Origin: an uncultured Porphyromonas sp.
Lineage (GTDB): Bacteria > Bacteroidota > Bacteroidia > Bacteroidales > Porphyromonadaceae
Direction: 5' to 3'
DNA length: 48,602 bases
Assembly: GCF_938039215.1 (NCBI RefSeq)
Contig: NZ_CALHVI010000015.1
Location: forward strand, 1-48,602
Positions 16,815 to 25,181 of the stretch are shown piece by piece. Position 1 is the first letter of the stretch; the number at the start of each line of letters is the position of its first letter. Under the pieces are notes generated by a model. That model was not told the DNA's origin and ran no database searches. It saw only the letters and a program-made list of their open reading frames with translations. The translations under genes and the position numbers were made by a program.

Positions 16815-17948
16815 ATGCTGAAATTCGATATCCATAAGACTTGTACGAAGACCGCCGCACGTGCCGGCCGCATAGAGACTGACCACGGAGAGATCCTTAC
16901 GCCCATCTTCATGCCCGTCGGCACCGTCGGCTCGGTCAAGGCCGTCCATATGCCCGAGCTGCGTGACGACATCCGTGCGCAGATCATCTTGGGGAATACC
17001 TATCACCTCTACCTGCGCCCCGGTCTCGACACGCTCTACAAGGCGGGCGGCCTGCACCGCTTCAATAGCTGGGACGGCTCCATCCTCACCGACAGCGGAG
17101 GCTATCAGGTCTTCAGCTTGGCGCACCGACGTAAGATCACCGACGAAGGCGTGACCTTCCGCTCCCATATCGACGGATCCAAGCACCTCTTCACCCCCGA
17201 GCGAGTCATGGACATCGAGCGAATCATCGGTGCGGACATCATCATGGCCTTCGACGAATGTTGCCCCGGAGACGCGGACTTCCACTATGCGAAGAAGTCG
17301 CTGGCGCTGACCGAAAGTTGGCTGCGCCGCTGCGTGAATCGCATCAACGAGACCGATCCGCACTACGGCTATCATCAGAGCCTTTTCCCCATCGTGCAGG
17401 GCTGCGTCTACCCCGAGCTGCGTACTCGGGCCGCCGAATACGTTGCCTCGCTTGGTGCTGAGGGCAATGCCATCGGTGGCCTCGCTGTCGGCGAACCTAC
17501 GGAGAAAATGTACGAGATGGTCGAGCTCACCAACAGCATCCTCCCCAAGGACAAGCCCCGCTACCTCATGGGCGTAGGCACGCCGATCAACCTGCTGGAG
17601 AACATCGCCCGTGGTGTCGATATGTTCGACTGCATCATGCCCACCCGCAACGGGCGCAACGGCCAGCTCTTCACCAGCTACGGCACGATCAATATCCGCA
17701 ACGCCAAGTGGGCGCAGGAGTTCAGCCCCATCGATCCCGAGGGCACGTCCTTCGTCGATCAGCAGTACAGCCTTGCTTATCTGCACCACTTGATCAAGGC
17801 CGACGAGATCCTAGGCCTTCAGATCGCTTCGATCCACAACCTCGCCTTCTACCTGCGCCTCGTCCGCGAGGCTCGTGAGCATATCCTCCTCGGAGACTTC
17901 TCCGAATGGAAGGACAAGATGGTGCGCCAGCTCGATAACCGCCTCTAA
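16815..17948 (+). CDS. tgt: tRNA-guanine(34) transglycosylase
   Basis: A 377-aa enzyme that exchanges G34 for the queuine precursor in tRNAs with GUN anticodons. The start at 16815 (MLKFDIHKTCTKTAARAG) matches the family; longer in-frame starts would run back into promoter and array sequence. Visible motifs: TPIFMPVGTVGSVKAVH (~29-45), LTDSGGYQVFS with the conserved Asp (~95), GGLAVGEPTEKM (substrate pocket, ~220), and MFDCIMPTRNGRNG with the nucleophilic Asp (~270). The usual zinc site CxCxxC upstream of the final HNL is not present: the segment reads SFVDQQYSLAYLHH with no Cys after the nucleophile region. I recall this as common in Bacteroidota Tgt. An LptF/LptG gene follows after 22 bp. 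Confidence 0.95.
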   Translation: MLKFDIHKTCTKTAARAGRIETDHGEILTPIFMPVGTVGSVKAVHMPELRDDIRAQIILGNTYHLYLRPGLDTLYKAGGLHRFNSWDGSILTDSGGYQVFSLAHRRKITDEGVTFRSHIDGSKHLFTPERVMDIERIIGADIIMAFDECCPGDADFHYAKKSLALTESWLRRCVNRINETDPHYGYHQSLFPIVQGCVYPELRTRAAEYVASLGAEGNAIGGLAVGEPTEKMYEMVELTNSILPKDKPRYLMGVGTPINLLENIARGVDMFDCIMPTRNGRNGQLFTSYGTINIRNAKWAQEFSPIDPEGTSFVDQQYSLAYLHHLIKADEILGLQIASIHNLAFYLRLVREAREHILLGDFSEWKDKMVRQLDNRL

Positions 17949-17970
17949 GCCCCTTCTCCCCCGAGTCGCT

Positions 17971-19212
17971 ATGAGTTCCATTCCCCACTCCGACGAAGAG
18001 CTCCACGAGGTGCACGATACAGCAGAGCCCAGAGAGGCTTCTGCCGATGGGCACTCCACGACAGAGCCCGAGCCTTCTACGCTAGAGGGCGAGCCCGCTA
18101 CATCTGAGCCCGAGGCGAAGAAGCCCTACCGCCCTTGGCTCGGACGAGTGGATAGGTACATCATGCGTACCTTCATCACCACCTTCCTCTTCTCCATCGG
18201 CTTGATCCTGGCGGTGGCGGTGGTCTTCGACGTAAACGACAAGATCACCGACTTCCTCAAGCCCGAAGTGCCCCTGTCGGCGATCTTCTTCGAGTACTAC
18301 CTCAACTTCATCCCCTACTACGCCAATCTCTTCAGCCCGCTCTTCGTCTTCATCTCGGTGATCTTCTTCACCTCGACGATGGCTGCCAATTCGGAGATCA
18401 TCGCAATGCTCGCCAGCGGAATGAGCTTCCGCCGACTCCTGCGTCCCTACATGGTCTCGGCGCTTATCATAGCCTCCTTCACCTACGTGCTCAATGGCTT
18501 TGTGATCCCCGCCGGCAACCGTGTGCGCCTTGACTTCGAGCAGAAGTACCTCAAGAGCAAGTCCGAAAGCTACACCTCCAACATCCAGATCGCCATCGCC
18601 AAGGATACCTATCTCTATATACGAGACTACGAAAGCCTCTCACGGGTAGCTACGTCGCTGGCGGTGGATCAGTTCAAGGGGCACAGCCTCGTCTCACGGA
18701 TGACTTCGGACGAAGCCGTCTACGATACCTTGGATAGATGGCATCTGAAGGACTTCCACATCCGTCGCTTCGAAGGGCTGAAGTCCTCCGACACCGTGGG
18801 CTACGACCTAGATACGAATCTCCGCATTCGTCCCTCGGACTTCCTAGTCAATGAGAAGGACGTGGCGAAGATGCGCAACGACCAGCTTACCCGCTACATT
18901 GACCGACAGCGGGAGCGAGGAGCCAGCAATACCCGTCTCTTCCAGACCGAGCTGCACAACCGCTATGCGGCGATCTTCTCTGCCTTCATCCTGACCTTCA
19001 TCGGCGCTGTCCTCTCGGCGAAGAAGGTGAAGAATGGACTCGGGATCAACCTCGTCATCGGCTTCTCGCTTTGTCTGGCTTATATCCTTGCGACTTCGCT
19101 GACGGCGCAGGTCTCCAATGTCGGACTTATGGCACCGTGGATCGCCGCTTGGCTTCCGAATGTCGCCTTCGTCCTAGCCGCCCTCTTCCTCTGGCGCAAG
19201 GCTCCCCAATAA
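17971..19212 (+). CDS. LptF/LptG-family lipopolysaccharide export permease
   Basis: A 413-aa inner-membrane permease of the YjgP/YjgQ family, part of the ABC complex that extracts LPS for the Lpt bridge. The start at 17971 gives a ~55-residue Glu/Ser/Thr-rich cytoplasmic extension before the first helix, longer than in many homologues. TM1 is at about 65-88 (after VDRYIMRTF), TM2 and TM3 at about 112-135 and 155-175, a periplasmic jellyroll-like region at ~180-320, and three C-terminal helices ending in VAFVLAALFLWRKAP. The family signatures LASGMSFRRLLRPYMV and ELHNRYA are present. Only one permease is encoded here, so the second half of the pair must lie elsewhere. Between tgt and smpB. Confidence 0.88.
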   Translation: MSSIPHSDEELHEVHDTAEPREASADGHSTTEPEPSTLEGEPATSEPEAKKPYRPWLGRVDRYIMRTFITTFLFSIGLILAVAVVFDVNDKITDFLKPEVPLSAIFFEYYLNFIPYYANLFSPLFVFISVIFFTSTMAANSEIIAMLASGMSFRRLLRPYMVSALIIASFTYVLNGFVIPAGNRVRLDFEQKYLKSKSESYTSNIQIAIAKDTYLYIRDYESLSRVATSLAVDQFKGHSLVSRMTSDEAVYDTLDRWHLKDFHIRRFEGLKSSDTVGYDLDTNLRIRPSDFLVNEKDVAKMRNDQLTRYIDRQRERGASNTRLFQTELHNRYAAIFSAFILTFIGAVLSAKKVKNGLGINLVIGFSLCLAYILATSLTAQVSNVGLMAPWIAAWLPNVAFVLAALFLWRKAPQ

Positions 19213-19227
19213 CACGATATCCCGTCT

Positions 19228-19689
19228 ATGAAAGAAAAGATACAGCGAGCCGTCTCTATCCAAAATCGCCGTGCTCGCTTCGACTACGAGCTCCTCGATA
19301 CCTATACCGCTGGGATGGTCCTCGTCGGGACCGAGATCAAGTCCCTTCGCCAAGGTAAAGCCAGCCTAGTGGATGCCTTCTGCTACTTCCACAACGGTGA
19401 ACTTTGGCTCAAGGGCGCTAATATCAGCGAGTACTTCTACGGCTCGTACAACAATCATGCGGTTCGCCGAGACCGCAAGCTCCTGCTCAGTCGCAAGGAG
19501 CTTCGCAAGCTCGAAGGCTATGTCCAGAGCCCAGGCGTGACCATCGTCCCCGTCAAGATCTTCATCAATGACCGAGGGCTAGCGAAGGTCGTCATTGCCC
19601 CTGCCCGAGGGAAGAAGGTCTACGACAAGCGTGCTACGATGCGTGAGCGCGACGACCGCCGTGAGATGGATCGAGCTATGAAGCGCTAA
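19228..19689 (+). CDS. smpB: SsrA-binding protein SmpB
   Basis: A 153-aa SmpB of normal length, the partner of tmRNA in trans-translation on stalled ribosomes. Visible family motifs: QNRRARFDYELLDTYTAGMV (~9-28), GTEIKSLRQGKASLVDAF, LKGANISEY, the RKLLLSRKEL segment and the central VPVKIFINDRGLAKVVIAPA. The C-terminal basic tail (KRATMRERDDRREMDRAMKR), which inserts into the mRNA channel, is intact. It starts 15 bp after the permease gene. No tmRNA gene is recognisable in the window. Confidence 0.96.
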   Translation: MKEKIQRAVSIQNRRARFDYELLDTYTAGMVLVGTEIKSLRQGKASLVDAFCYFHNGELWLKGANISEYFYGSYNNHAVRRDRKLLLSRKELRKLEGYVQSPGVTIVPVKIFINDRGLAKVVIAPARGKKVYDKRATMRERDDRREMDRAMKR

Positions 19690-19703
19690 CTAAAGATCCT
19701 CCC

Positions 19704-20198
19704 ATGCAGACCATCTACGACTTCATCGCTCAGACCCCTTCGGGTGAGCCCGTGCGCCTCTCTCAGTACCGAGGCAAGGTCCTTCTCATCGTCAATACCG
19801 CAAGTAAGTGTGGCTTGACCCCTCAGTTCGCTGGCCTCGAGAAGCTCTACGAACTGTATTGCGACGCAGGGCTTGTGATCCTAGGCTTCCCATGCGGGCA
19901 GTTCCTAGGACAGGAGCTGAAGACGGGGCTAGAGGCTTCGCAGTTCTGCGTGCGTAGCTATGGGGTGACTTTCCCTATGATGAAGAAGATCTCCGTCAAC
20001 GGCCGAGATACCGATCCTATCTTCACTTACCTCAAGCGGAGAGCACCTGGGGTGCTTGGTAATTGGATCAAGTGGAACTTCACCAAGTTCCTCATCTCTC
20101 GGGACGGGCAGGAGGTCCTCCGCTTTGCGCCGATGACTCGCCCCGAAGCCCTCGAGCCTGCCATCAAGCGCTTCCTCGCCGCTCCCCAAGACCTCTAG
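19704..20198 (+). CDS. Glutathione peroxidase-family thiol peroxidase
   Basis: A 164-aa GPx-family protein that reduces peroxides in the cytoplasm; in bacteria without glutathione these usually use thioredoxin. The peroxidatic Cys is in NTASKCGLTPQF (Cys36). The partner Gln is in FPCGQFLGQE, where Gly stands in place of the more usual Asn (CNQF). Trp and Asn are in IKWNFTKFL. The Cys of FPC near residue 63 is a candidate resolving residue. No signal peptide. It starts 14 bp after smpB, so it is probably in the same transcript. Confidence 0.92.
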   Translation: MQTIYDFIAQTPSGEPVRLSQYRGKVLLIVNTASKCGLTPQFAGLEKLYELYCDAGLVILGFPCGQFLGQELKTGLEASQFCVRSYGVTFPMMKKISVNGRDTDPIFTYLKRRAPGVLGNWIKWNFTKFLISRDGQEVLRFAPMTRPEALEPAIKRFLAAPQDL

Positions 20199-20299
20199 AA
20201 GACGGCGCTCCTCTTAGTTTTTACTAACTTAGATGCACCGAGCTCCCCCTACTCATAGAGAGGGGAAGCTTTTCTTAGAACCCCTAGATAGAATTAACG

Positions 20300-21178
20300 A
20301 TGATGGATAAACGCACAATCCCCAGTTCAGAGCTGATCATCAATGGTGACGGCTCGGTCTTCCACCTGCACCTTCGTCCCGAGCAACTCGCTGATCGAGT
20401 CTTCCTCGTAGGCGACCCCGCACGAGTCGATATGGTAGCCTCTCGCTTAGATTCGATCGAGTGTAATGTCTCGAGCCGAGAGTTCCACACGATCACAGGT
20501 ACTTATCAAGGTAAGCGTATCAGTGTCGTCAGCCATGGGATCGGGACGGACAACATCGACATTGTCCTCAATGAGCTCGATGCCCTAGCGAACATTGACT
20601 TCGAGACCCGTCAAGAGAAGGAGAACTTCCGTCAGCTCACGCTCGTCCGTGTCGGTACCTCTGGAGGCTTGCAGGATGAGACTCCTATCGGTACGTATGT
20701 GGCTGCCGAGCATTCGGTGGGCTTCGATGGTGTGATCTACTTCTATGCAGGCACCGAGCGCATCCGTAATAGAGCCTTCGAGGAAGCGCTTATCAAGCAG
20801 CTGGATTGGCGAGTTGAAGGTCTTCGTCCCTACGTAGTAGCTGCTTCCCCCGATCTCATTGAGCAGATCTGTAAGGATGATATCCTTCGAGGAAATACCA
20901 TCGCAGCGAATGGCTTCTATGGGCCTCAGGGAAGACAGCTTCGTCTCCCCTTGCAAGATCCCGATCTGAATAAGAAGATCCAAGCCTTTGACTTCGAAGG
21001 TCGCCATCTGACGAACTATGAGATGGAGAGCTCTTCGCTGGCAGGTCTAGCGGCACTCATGGGGCATCGTGCGATGACCGTGTGCTGTATCATCGCAGGG
21101 CGTAAGGCTCAGAACATGAATACCGACTATAAGGGTAGTATCGAAGGGCTGATTGACCTCGTCCTTGAGCGTATCTAG
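20300..21178 (+). CDS. Nucleoside phosphorylase (uridine phosphorylase-like)
   Basis: A 292-aa member of the PNP/UDP phosphorylase family, which splits nucleosides with phosphate to base and ribose-1-phosphate. Motifs: FLVGDPARVDMVASRL (phosphate-binding Gly/Asp-Pro, ~38-53), ISVVSHGIGTDN (~78-89), LVRVGTSGGLQ (phosphate-loop Thr/Ser-Gly-Gly, ~119-129), and NYEMESSSLAGLAALMGH (ribose-binding Met-Glu, ~247). These fit uridine phosphorylase-like enzymes best, but base preference is uncertain. A second ATG three bases later is possible. crcB follows after 23 bp; the 101-bp gap before it has no recognised promoter. Confidence 0.88.
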   Translation: MMDKRTIPSSELIINGDGSVFHLHLRPEQLADRVFLVGDPARVDMVASRLDSIECNVSSREFHTITGTYQGKRISVVSHGIGTDNIDIVLNELDALANIDFETRQEKENFRQLTLVRVGTSGGLQDETPIGTYVAAEHSVGFDGVIYFYAGTERIRNRAFEEALIKQLDWRVEGLRPYVVAASPDLIEQICKDDILRGNTIAANGFYGPQGRQLRLPLQDPDLNKKIQAFDFEGRHLTNYEMESSSLAGLAALMGHRAMTVCCIIAGRKAQNMNTDYKGSIEGLIDLVLERI

Positions 21179-21201
21179 ATCAGCATTCATTTGACTATTC
21201 G

Positions 21202-21588
21202 ATGGAGACTCTTTCGCTTCGAGCGATCTTCTTCGTATTTATAGGAGGAGGCTTAGGTAGCCTCCTCCGTTATTTCATGGGGTGGGGTGTAGCTCGCTTG
21301 CTTGGTCATGCTACGGCATGGACAACCTGCGGGGTCAATGCCTTGGGTTCGCTTTTGATTGGCTACCTGCTTGGACTCTCCGCTCGAGAGGTAGGACTGA
21401 ACGAGGGGTATCGCTATCTCCTCATTATTGGACTCTGCGGTGGATTTACGACCTTCTCTACTTTCTCTTCCGATGTGCTCCATTATCTGCGGAGTGGATC
21501 GTATCTTCAAGCTTGCTGCTACCTCCTACTTAGTGTCTGTTGCGCCCTCCTCCTTGTCTACCTAGGATTTCGCTGGGGGCGCTCGTAG
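21202..21588 (+). CDS. crcB: Fluoride ion channel FluC/CrcB
   Basis: A 128-aa four-helix membrane protein that exports fluoride as a dual-topology dimer. Diagnostic motifs are GGGLGSLLRYFMGW (TM1), TTCGVNALGSLLIGYLLG (TM2, with the conserved Asn and GS) and GLCGGFTTFSTFSSDVLH (TM3, with the Phe-box and the sodium-site region). Full length for the family. No fluoride (crcB) riboswitch is apparent in the 23-bp gap upstream, so it is probably expressed with the phosphorylase gene. A strong bidirectional terminator follows. Confidence 0.95.
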   Translation: METLSLRAIFFVFIGGGLGSLLRYFMGWGVARLLGHATAWTTCGVNALGSLLIGYLLGLSAREVGLNEGYRYLLIIGLCGGFTTFSTFSSDVLHYLRSGSYLQACCYLLLSVCCALLLVYLGFRWGRS

Positions 21589-21620
21589 ATCGCTTCTAGC
21601 TGCGACCTATTTATATTGTG

Positions 21621-21669
21621 AAGGCTCCAGACCGTGTACCTCTCTTGAGAGGGCACGGTCTGGAGCCTT
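21621..21669. terminator. Bidirectional terminator between crcB and the TonB receptor gene
   Basis: A 16-bp perfect stem (21621-21636 with 21654-21669) is capped by an inner CCTCT/AGAGG hairpin. It lies between convergent genes ending at 21588 and 21691 and probably serves both. T-rich tails are modest. Confidence 0.8.
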
Positions 21670-21690
21670 ACCATTTGCTAATGGGGATAG

Positions 21691-23688
21691 CTAGAGGCGA
21701 TAGCTGATATTGCCTGAGAGCCAGAAGCCAGGCTGAGGTACCCCTGCGATATCTGAGTACTGCGTATCGGTGAGATTATTCATCTCGAGACCTACACGCA
21801 GGTGGCGATTGATGAGGTAGTCGATCTTCAGATCAAGTGTAGCAAAGGGAGAAGGCTGATTGACTCGATCTTGGTAGCGAAGAGCCCAGAGAGCTTCAAT
21901 GCGCTTTGATACCTGGTGGGCAAGCTGAGCGGTGAACTTGTGGCGCAGATAGTTCAGAGCATACTTCGATACGGCGACACTAGGAGCATGGTGCTTCTGC
22001 GTCATGTAGAGGTAGTCGAGGCTGAGCTTGCCTCCATCGCCGAGCAAGGGGAGGTATTCGGCAAGACGTAGCGTAAGACCTGCTTCGATCCCTTGGTTTG
22101 TGAGCTCTGAGATATTATGCGAGGTGAAGAAGGCCTCTGTGGGATCGAACTTCACCCAGTCAAGGAGATTACTTCCCTTCATCAAGAAGTAGGAGAGGTG
22201 TGCCCGAAGGAGCGAAGTCTGGTACTTGACGATCCCCTCGAAGGAATGTGCATACTCAGGCTGTATATTATCCCCGTGCTTGTGGTTGGGGTCAGAATAC
22301 CAGAGGTCATTGAAGGTGGGCAGGCGCATGGATTTACTCCAAGTAGCAACGAAGCTCCATCGATCTAAGGGGTGGTAGTTGATGCTTACCGATGGGAGGA
22401 AGTTGTACTTGTCCTTCAGTAGGGAGTTATGGCTGAGGAGACCACCAGCCGAGATCAACCACTTGTTTAGCTTCACGGTGTGCTCTAGGCTCAGATTCGT
22501 ATTGAATCGGCTTCCGTGCTTGGTGTAGTAGCTCTCGGGCTTGGATCGAGGTGTCCCTAGCTTATTGCCGACGACTTCTTCGTAGCGGAGTTCACCAGCG
22601 AGCGTCGTAGTCCCAAGAATGGAGCTGTAGTTCATGATAAGCCCTGCTCCGTAGTTATTCACGATGTGGTGATTCTGACCGATGGTCGAGCCCTTGATGA
22701 GGTTGAAGCGGTCAAACTCATGGTCCCAGTAGAGCGTAGGCAGTAGGCGAAGACGGGAGGAGCCAAGGTCACCACGTAGTGAAGCAGCAGCACGGTGGGT
22801 GTGTTCGTACTGGTTGGGATACTTAGGGGAATAGAAGCTATTTGCGCCAAACTGCTTATCACTATAGCCTAGCTGTAGGTCGAACTTATTCTCTCCCGAT
22901 AGAGCGAGACGAGACTGCCAGAGTGCATTGTAGATCTCATAGTCGGTATTAGGGCGGTAGCCAGAGCTGGATCTACGGCTGAGGGAGAGGCTATTCTGTG
23001 TCTTCCCTAGGGCAAGTGCACCACGAAGTTCGGCTCCAGTGAGGCGGTGCATCCCTGCAGATACCTTGGCATAGAGCGACTTCTCGGTGTCGTGCTTGGT
23101 GATGATGTTGATGGCACCAGAGAAGGCCCCCGTTCCGTAGATCAGAGCAGAAGGCCCACGGAGGATCTCGATGCGCTCGATGTCAGAGAGATTGATGGGG
23201 AAGTCGAAGCTTAGGTGCCCAGTCTTACTACTACTGAGGTTGATGCCATTGAGGAGAATGATGGTCTGATCATGTGAGCCCCCACGGATGGAGATATCTG
23301 CTTGTACTCCCTGTGCGCCACGCTGAGCGACATCGATCCCTGCGACATAGGTCAGGAGTTCTTGGATACTTCGTGCAGGAGTTTGCGCAATCTCTTTGGC
23401 GGAGATGACGGTGACGAGACGTGTCGCTTCGTTGAGCGGAGTAGCGACCTTGGATGCGGTCACAGTGACCTGATCGATCTCCTTCTCAGGCTCACCTTCT
23501 ATGGCTTGGGGAGCTGAGGCAGATACATTCTGGGCACTAGCCGTCGAGATGTAAGCGCAGGCTAGGGCAAGGCTGGAGAGTGTACCGATGTTGATGACTC
23601 GGTGCATGGTGTTGAAGGCTCCGTAGCTTTTGCGTGTCATACGTCGGAAGCGGAGGACGGAGCAGGAGAGCAAGTTTAGTTGCTGCAT
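21691..23688 (-). CDS. BtuB-like TonB-dependent receptor, last gene of the bioB unit
   Basis: A 665-aa outer-membrane receptor. The N-terminus is an extended signal region: basic VLRFRRMTRKSYGAFNTMHR (residues 11-30) followed by a hydrophobic stretch and ISTASAQ near residue 53. An internal Met (Met28, 23607) could also start a normal signal peptide. The TonB box is QVTVTAS, the plug contains QADISIRGGSHDQTIILLNG and RIEILRGPSALIYGTGAFSG, and the barrel ends ISYRL. The plug most resembles BtuB-type vitamin receptors. It starts 18 bp after a sodium/solute symporter gene, itself 20 bp after bioB, so a vitamin or vitamin-precursor substrate is plausible. No cobalamin riboswitch is seen. Confidence 0.85.
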   Translation of the reverse strand: MQQLNLLSCSVLRFRRMTRKSYGAFNTMHRVINIGTLSSLALACAYISTASAQNVSASAPQAIEGEPEKEIDQVTVTASKVATPLNEATRLVTVISAKEIAQTPARSIQELLTYVAGIDVAQRGAQGVQADISIRGGSHDQTIILLNGINLSSSKTGHLSFDFPINLSDIERIEILRGPSALIYGTGAFSGAINIITKHDTEKSLYAKVSAGMHRLTGAELRGALALGKTQNSLSLSRRSSSGYRPNTDYEIYNALWQSRLALSGENKFDLQLGYSDKQFGANSFYSPKYPNQYEHTHRAAASLRGDLGSSRLRLLPTLYWDHEFDRFNLIKGSTIGQNHHIVNNYGAGLIMNYSSILGTTTLAGELRYEEVVGNKLGTPRSKPESYYTKHGSRFNTNLSLEHTVKLNKWLISAGGLLSHNSLLKDKYNFLPSVSINYHPLDRWSFVATWSKSMRLPTFNDLWYSDPNHKHGDNIQPEYAHSFEGIVKYQTSLLRAHLSYFLMKGSNLLDWVKFDPTEAFFTSHNISELTNQGIEAGLTLRLAEYLPLLGDGGKLSLDYLYMTQKHHAPSVAVSKYALNYLRHKFTAQLAHQVSKRIEALWALRYQDRVNQPSPFATLDLKIDYLINRHLRVGLEMNNLTDTQYSDIAGVPQPGFWLSGNISYRL

Positions 23689-23706
23689 CTGTAAATAAAT
23701 GATTGG

Positions 23707-25161
23707 TTATACGTGTACTTCCTTCTTCTCTGGATCACGAAGGATCCACAGCCCAAGGAAGGTGAAGAGTCCATTGAAGAGTAAGATCTCATAGCCGACC
23801 TTATAGCCCCAAAGTGTCTCTAGAGTCAGCGAGAGGCCATAGCTGACGAAGGGAGAGAGTAGGCATAGGTAGGGAGTGAGGTGATCCCGTACACCTCGTC
23901 GGGTGAAGAGCCCAAAGGCATAGAGTCCCAAGAGAGGACCATAGGTATAGGAGACGGCGGTGAAGATCGTGTTGAGTAGCGAACTCTGCTGTATGCTCCC
24001 GATGAAGAGCACCATCAGAGCAAAGGCTGCACACATCCCGAGGTGGATCCACCAGCGCTTACGTTCGCTGGAGTGATCTCCATCGAGCTTCATCCCGAGG
24101 AGGTCGGTGCAGACCGAGGTCGTGAGGCTTGTCAAGGCGGAGTCAGCGTTGGAGAAGGAGGCTGCTGTGATCCCCAGCGTGAAGAAGATCAAGACCCATG
24201 AGCCGAGATAGCCAGAGGCTAGGAAGGGTAGGATATCATCGCCCCGCTCGGGGAGGGTCAAGCCATGAGCTTCTCCATAGTGGAGGAGTAGGATCCCGAG
24301 GACAAGGAAGAGGAGGTTCAGCGGAAGGAATCCAAAGCCATAGGTCAGCATATTGGTCCTAGCCTCTCGGAGGGTACGGCAGGTGAGGTTCTTCTGCATC
24401 ATGTTCTGGTCAAGCCCCGTCATCACGATGACGATGAAGGTCCCACTGACGATCTGCTTCCAGAAGTAGAGGGGGCTTGTCCAGTCATCAAAGACAAAGA
24501 TGCGACTGTGCGGATCTTGACGCACGAGACGGACGATGCCAGGGAGATCTAGACCGAGCTCCGCAGAGACGACATAGATGATCAGCACAAGGGCGAGCAC
24601 GAGGCAAGCTGTCTGAAGGACATCCGTCCAGATGATCGTGCCCATCCCGCCACGCTGTGTGTAGAGCCAGATGATCGCTACCACTGCAAGGACCGTCACG
24701 GGGTAGGGGACACCCAGCGGAGCGAATACTAGCTGCTGAAGGATGAGCGTGATGAGGAAGAGCTTCGCTGCAGCTCCGAAGAGCTTCGAGACTAAGAAGA
24801 AGAGTGCTCCTGTGCGGTAGCTATGCTTACCGAAGCGTTGCTCTAGATAGGTGTAGATCGATACGAGCTGCAGTCGGTAGTAGAGGGGTAGCAGAATGTA
24901 GGCAATGACGATATAGCCCACGAAGAAGCCCATGACGAGCTGGAGATAGGTCATGTCCATCCCTCGCACCATCCCAGGGACGGAGACGAAAGTGACCCCA
25001 GAGATCGAGTCGCCGAGCATGCCGATAGCGACGATCCACCAAGGGGTGGTACGCCCAGCGAGGAAGAAGTCAGCATTGCTCCCCTCTCGGCGTGTGAGCC
25101 GAGTGATCAGGAAGAGGAAGAGCAGATAGAGAACAAACGTAAGGAGTACGCCCTGTGCCAT
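23707..25161 (-). CDS. Sodium/solute symporter (SSS family)
   Basis: A 484-aa inner-membrane transporter with about 13 hydrophobic helices, the usual SSS (LeuT-fold) topology. Motifs: the substrate/Na-site helix IGMLGDSISGVTFVSVPGMV (~46-65), FFLAGRTTPWW before it, TQRGGMGTIIWTDVLQT (~170-186), and FTLGITAASFSNADSALTSL (~324-343), where Ser/Thr residues contribute the second sodium site. The substrate cannot be deduced from the sequence. Its position between bioB (20 bp upstream) and a BtuB-like outer-membrane receptor (18 bp downstream) suggests inner-membrane uptake of biotin, a precursor or another compound imported by that receptor; this is inference. Confidence 0.87.
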   Translation of the reverse strand: MAQGVLLTFVLYLLFLFLITRLTRREGSNADFFLAGRTTPWWIVAIGMLGDSISGVTFVSVPGMVRGMDMTYLQLVMGFFVGYIVIAYILLPLYYRLQLVSIYTYLEQRFGKHSYRTGALFFLVSKLFGAAAKLFLITLILQQLVFAPLGVPYPVTVLAVVAIIWLYTQRGGMGTIIWTDVLQTACLVLALVLIIYVVSAELGLDLPGIVRLVRQDPHSRIFVFDDWTSPLYFWKQIVSGTFIVIVMTGLDQNMMQKNLTCRTLREARTNMLTYGFGFLPLNLLFLVLGILLLHYGEAHGLTLPERGDDILPFLASGYLGSWVLIFFTLGITAASFSNADSALTSLTTSVCTDLLGMKLDGDHSSERKRWWIHLGMCAAFALMVLFIGSIQQSSLLNTIFTAVSYTYGPLLGLYAFGLFTRRGVRDHLTPYLCLLSPFVSYGLSLTLETLWGYKVGYEILLFNGLFTFLGLWILRDPEKKEVHV

Positions 25162-25181
25162 AGTGAAGCGAGCTCTACCGA

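Noticed and set aside
16803..17789. Long open frame on the minus strand opposite tgt (328 residues)
   Set aside because: It is the antisense shadow of a strongly conserved gene; its sequence shows no domain.
21179..21201. Possible fluoride riboswitch before crcB
   Set aside because: Only 23 bp separate crcB from the gene before it, too short for the riboswitch, and no motif is seen there or in the 101-bp gap before the phosphorylase gene.
23689..23706. Possible cobalamin riboswitch before the BtuB-like receptor
   Set aside because: Only 18 bp separate it from the symporter gene, and no B12-box-like sequence is seen in the gaps of the unit.
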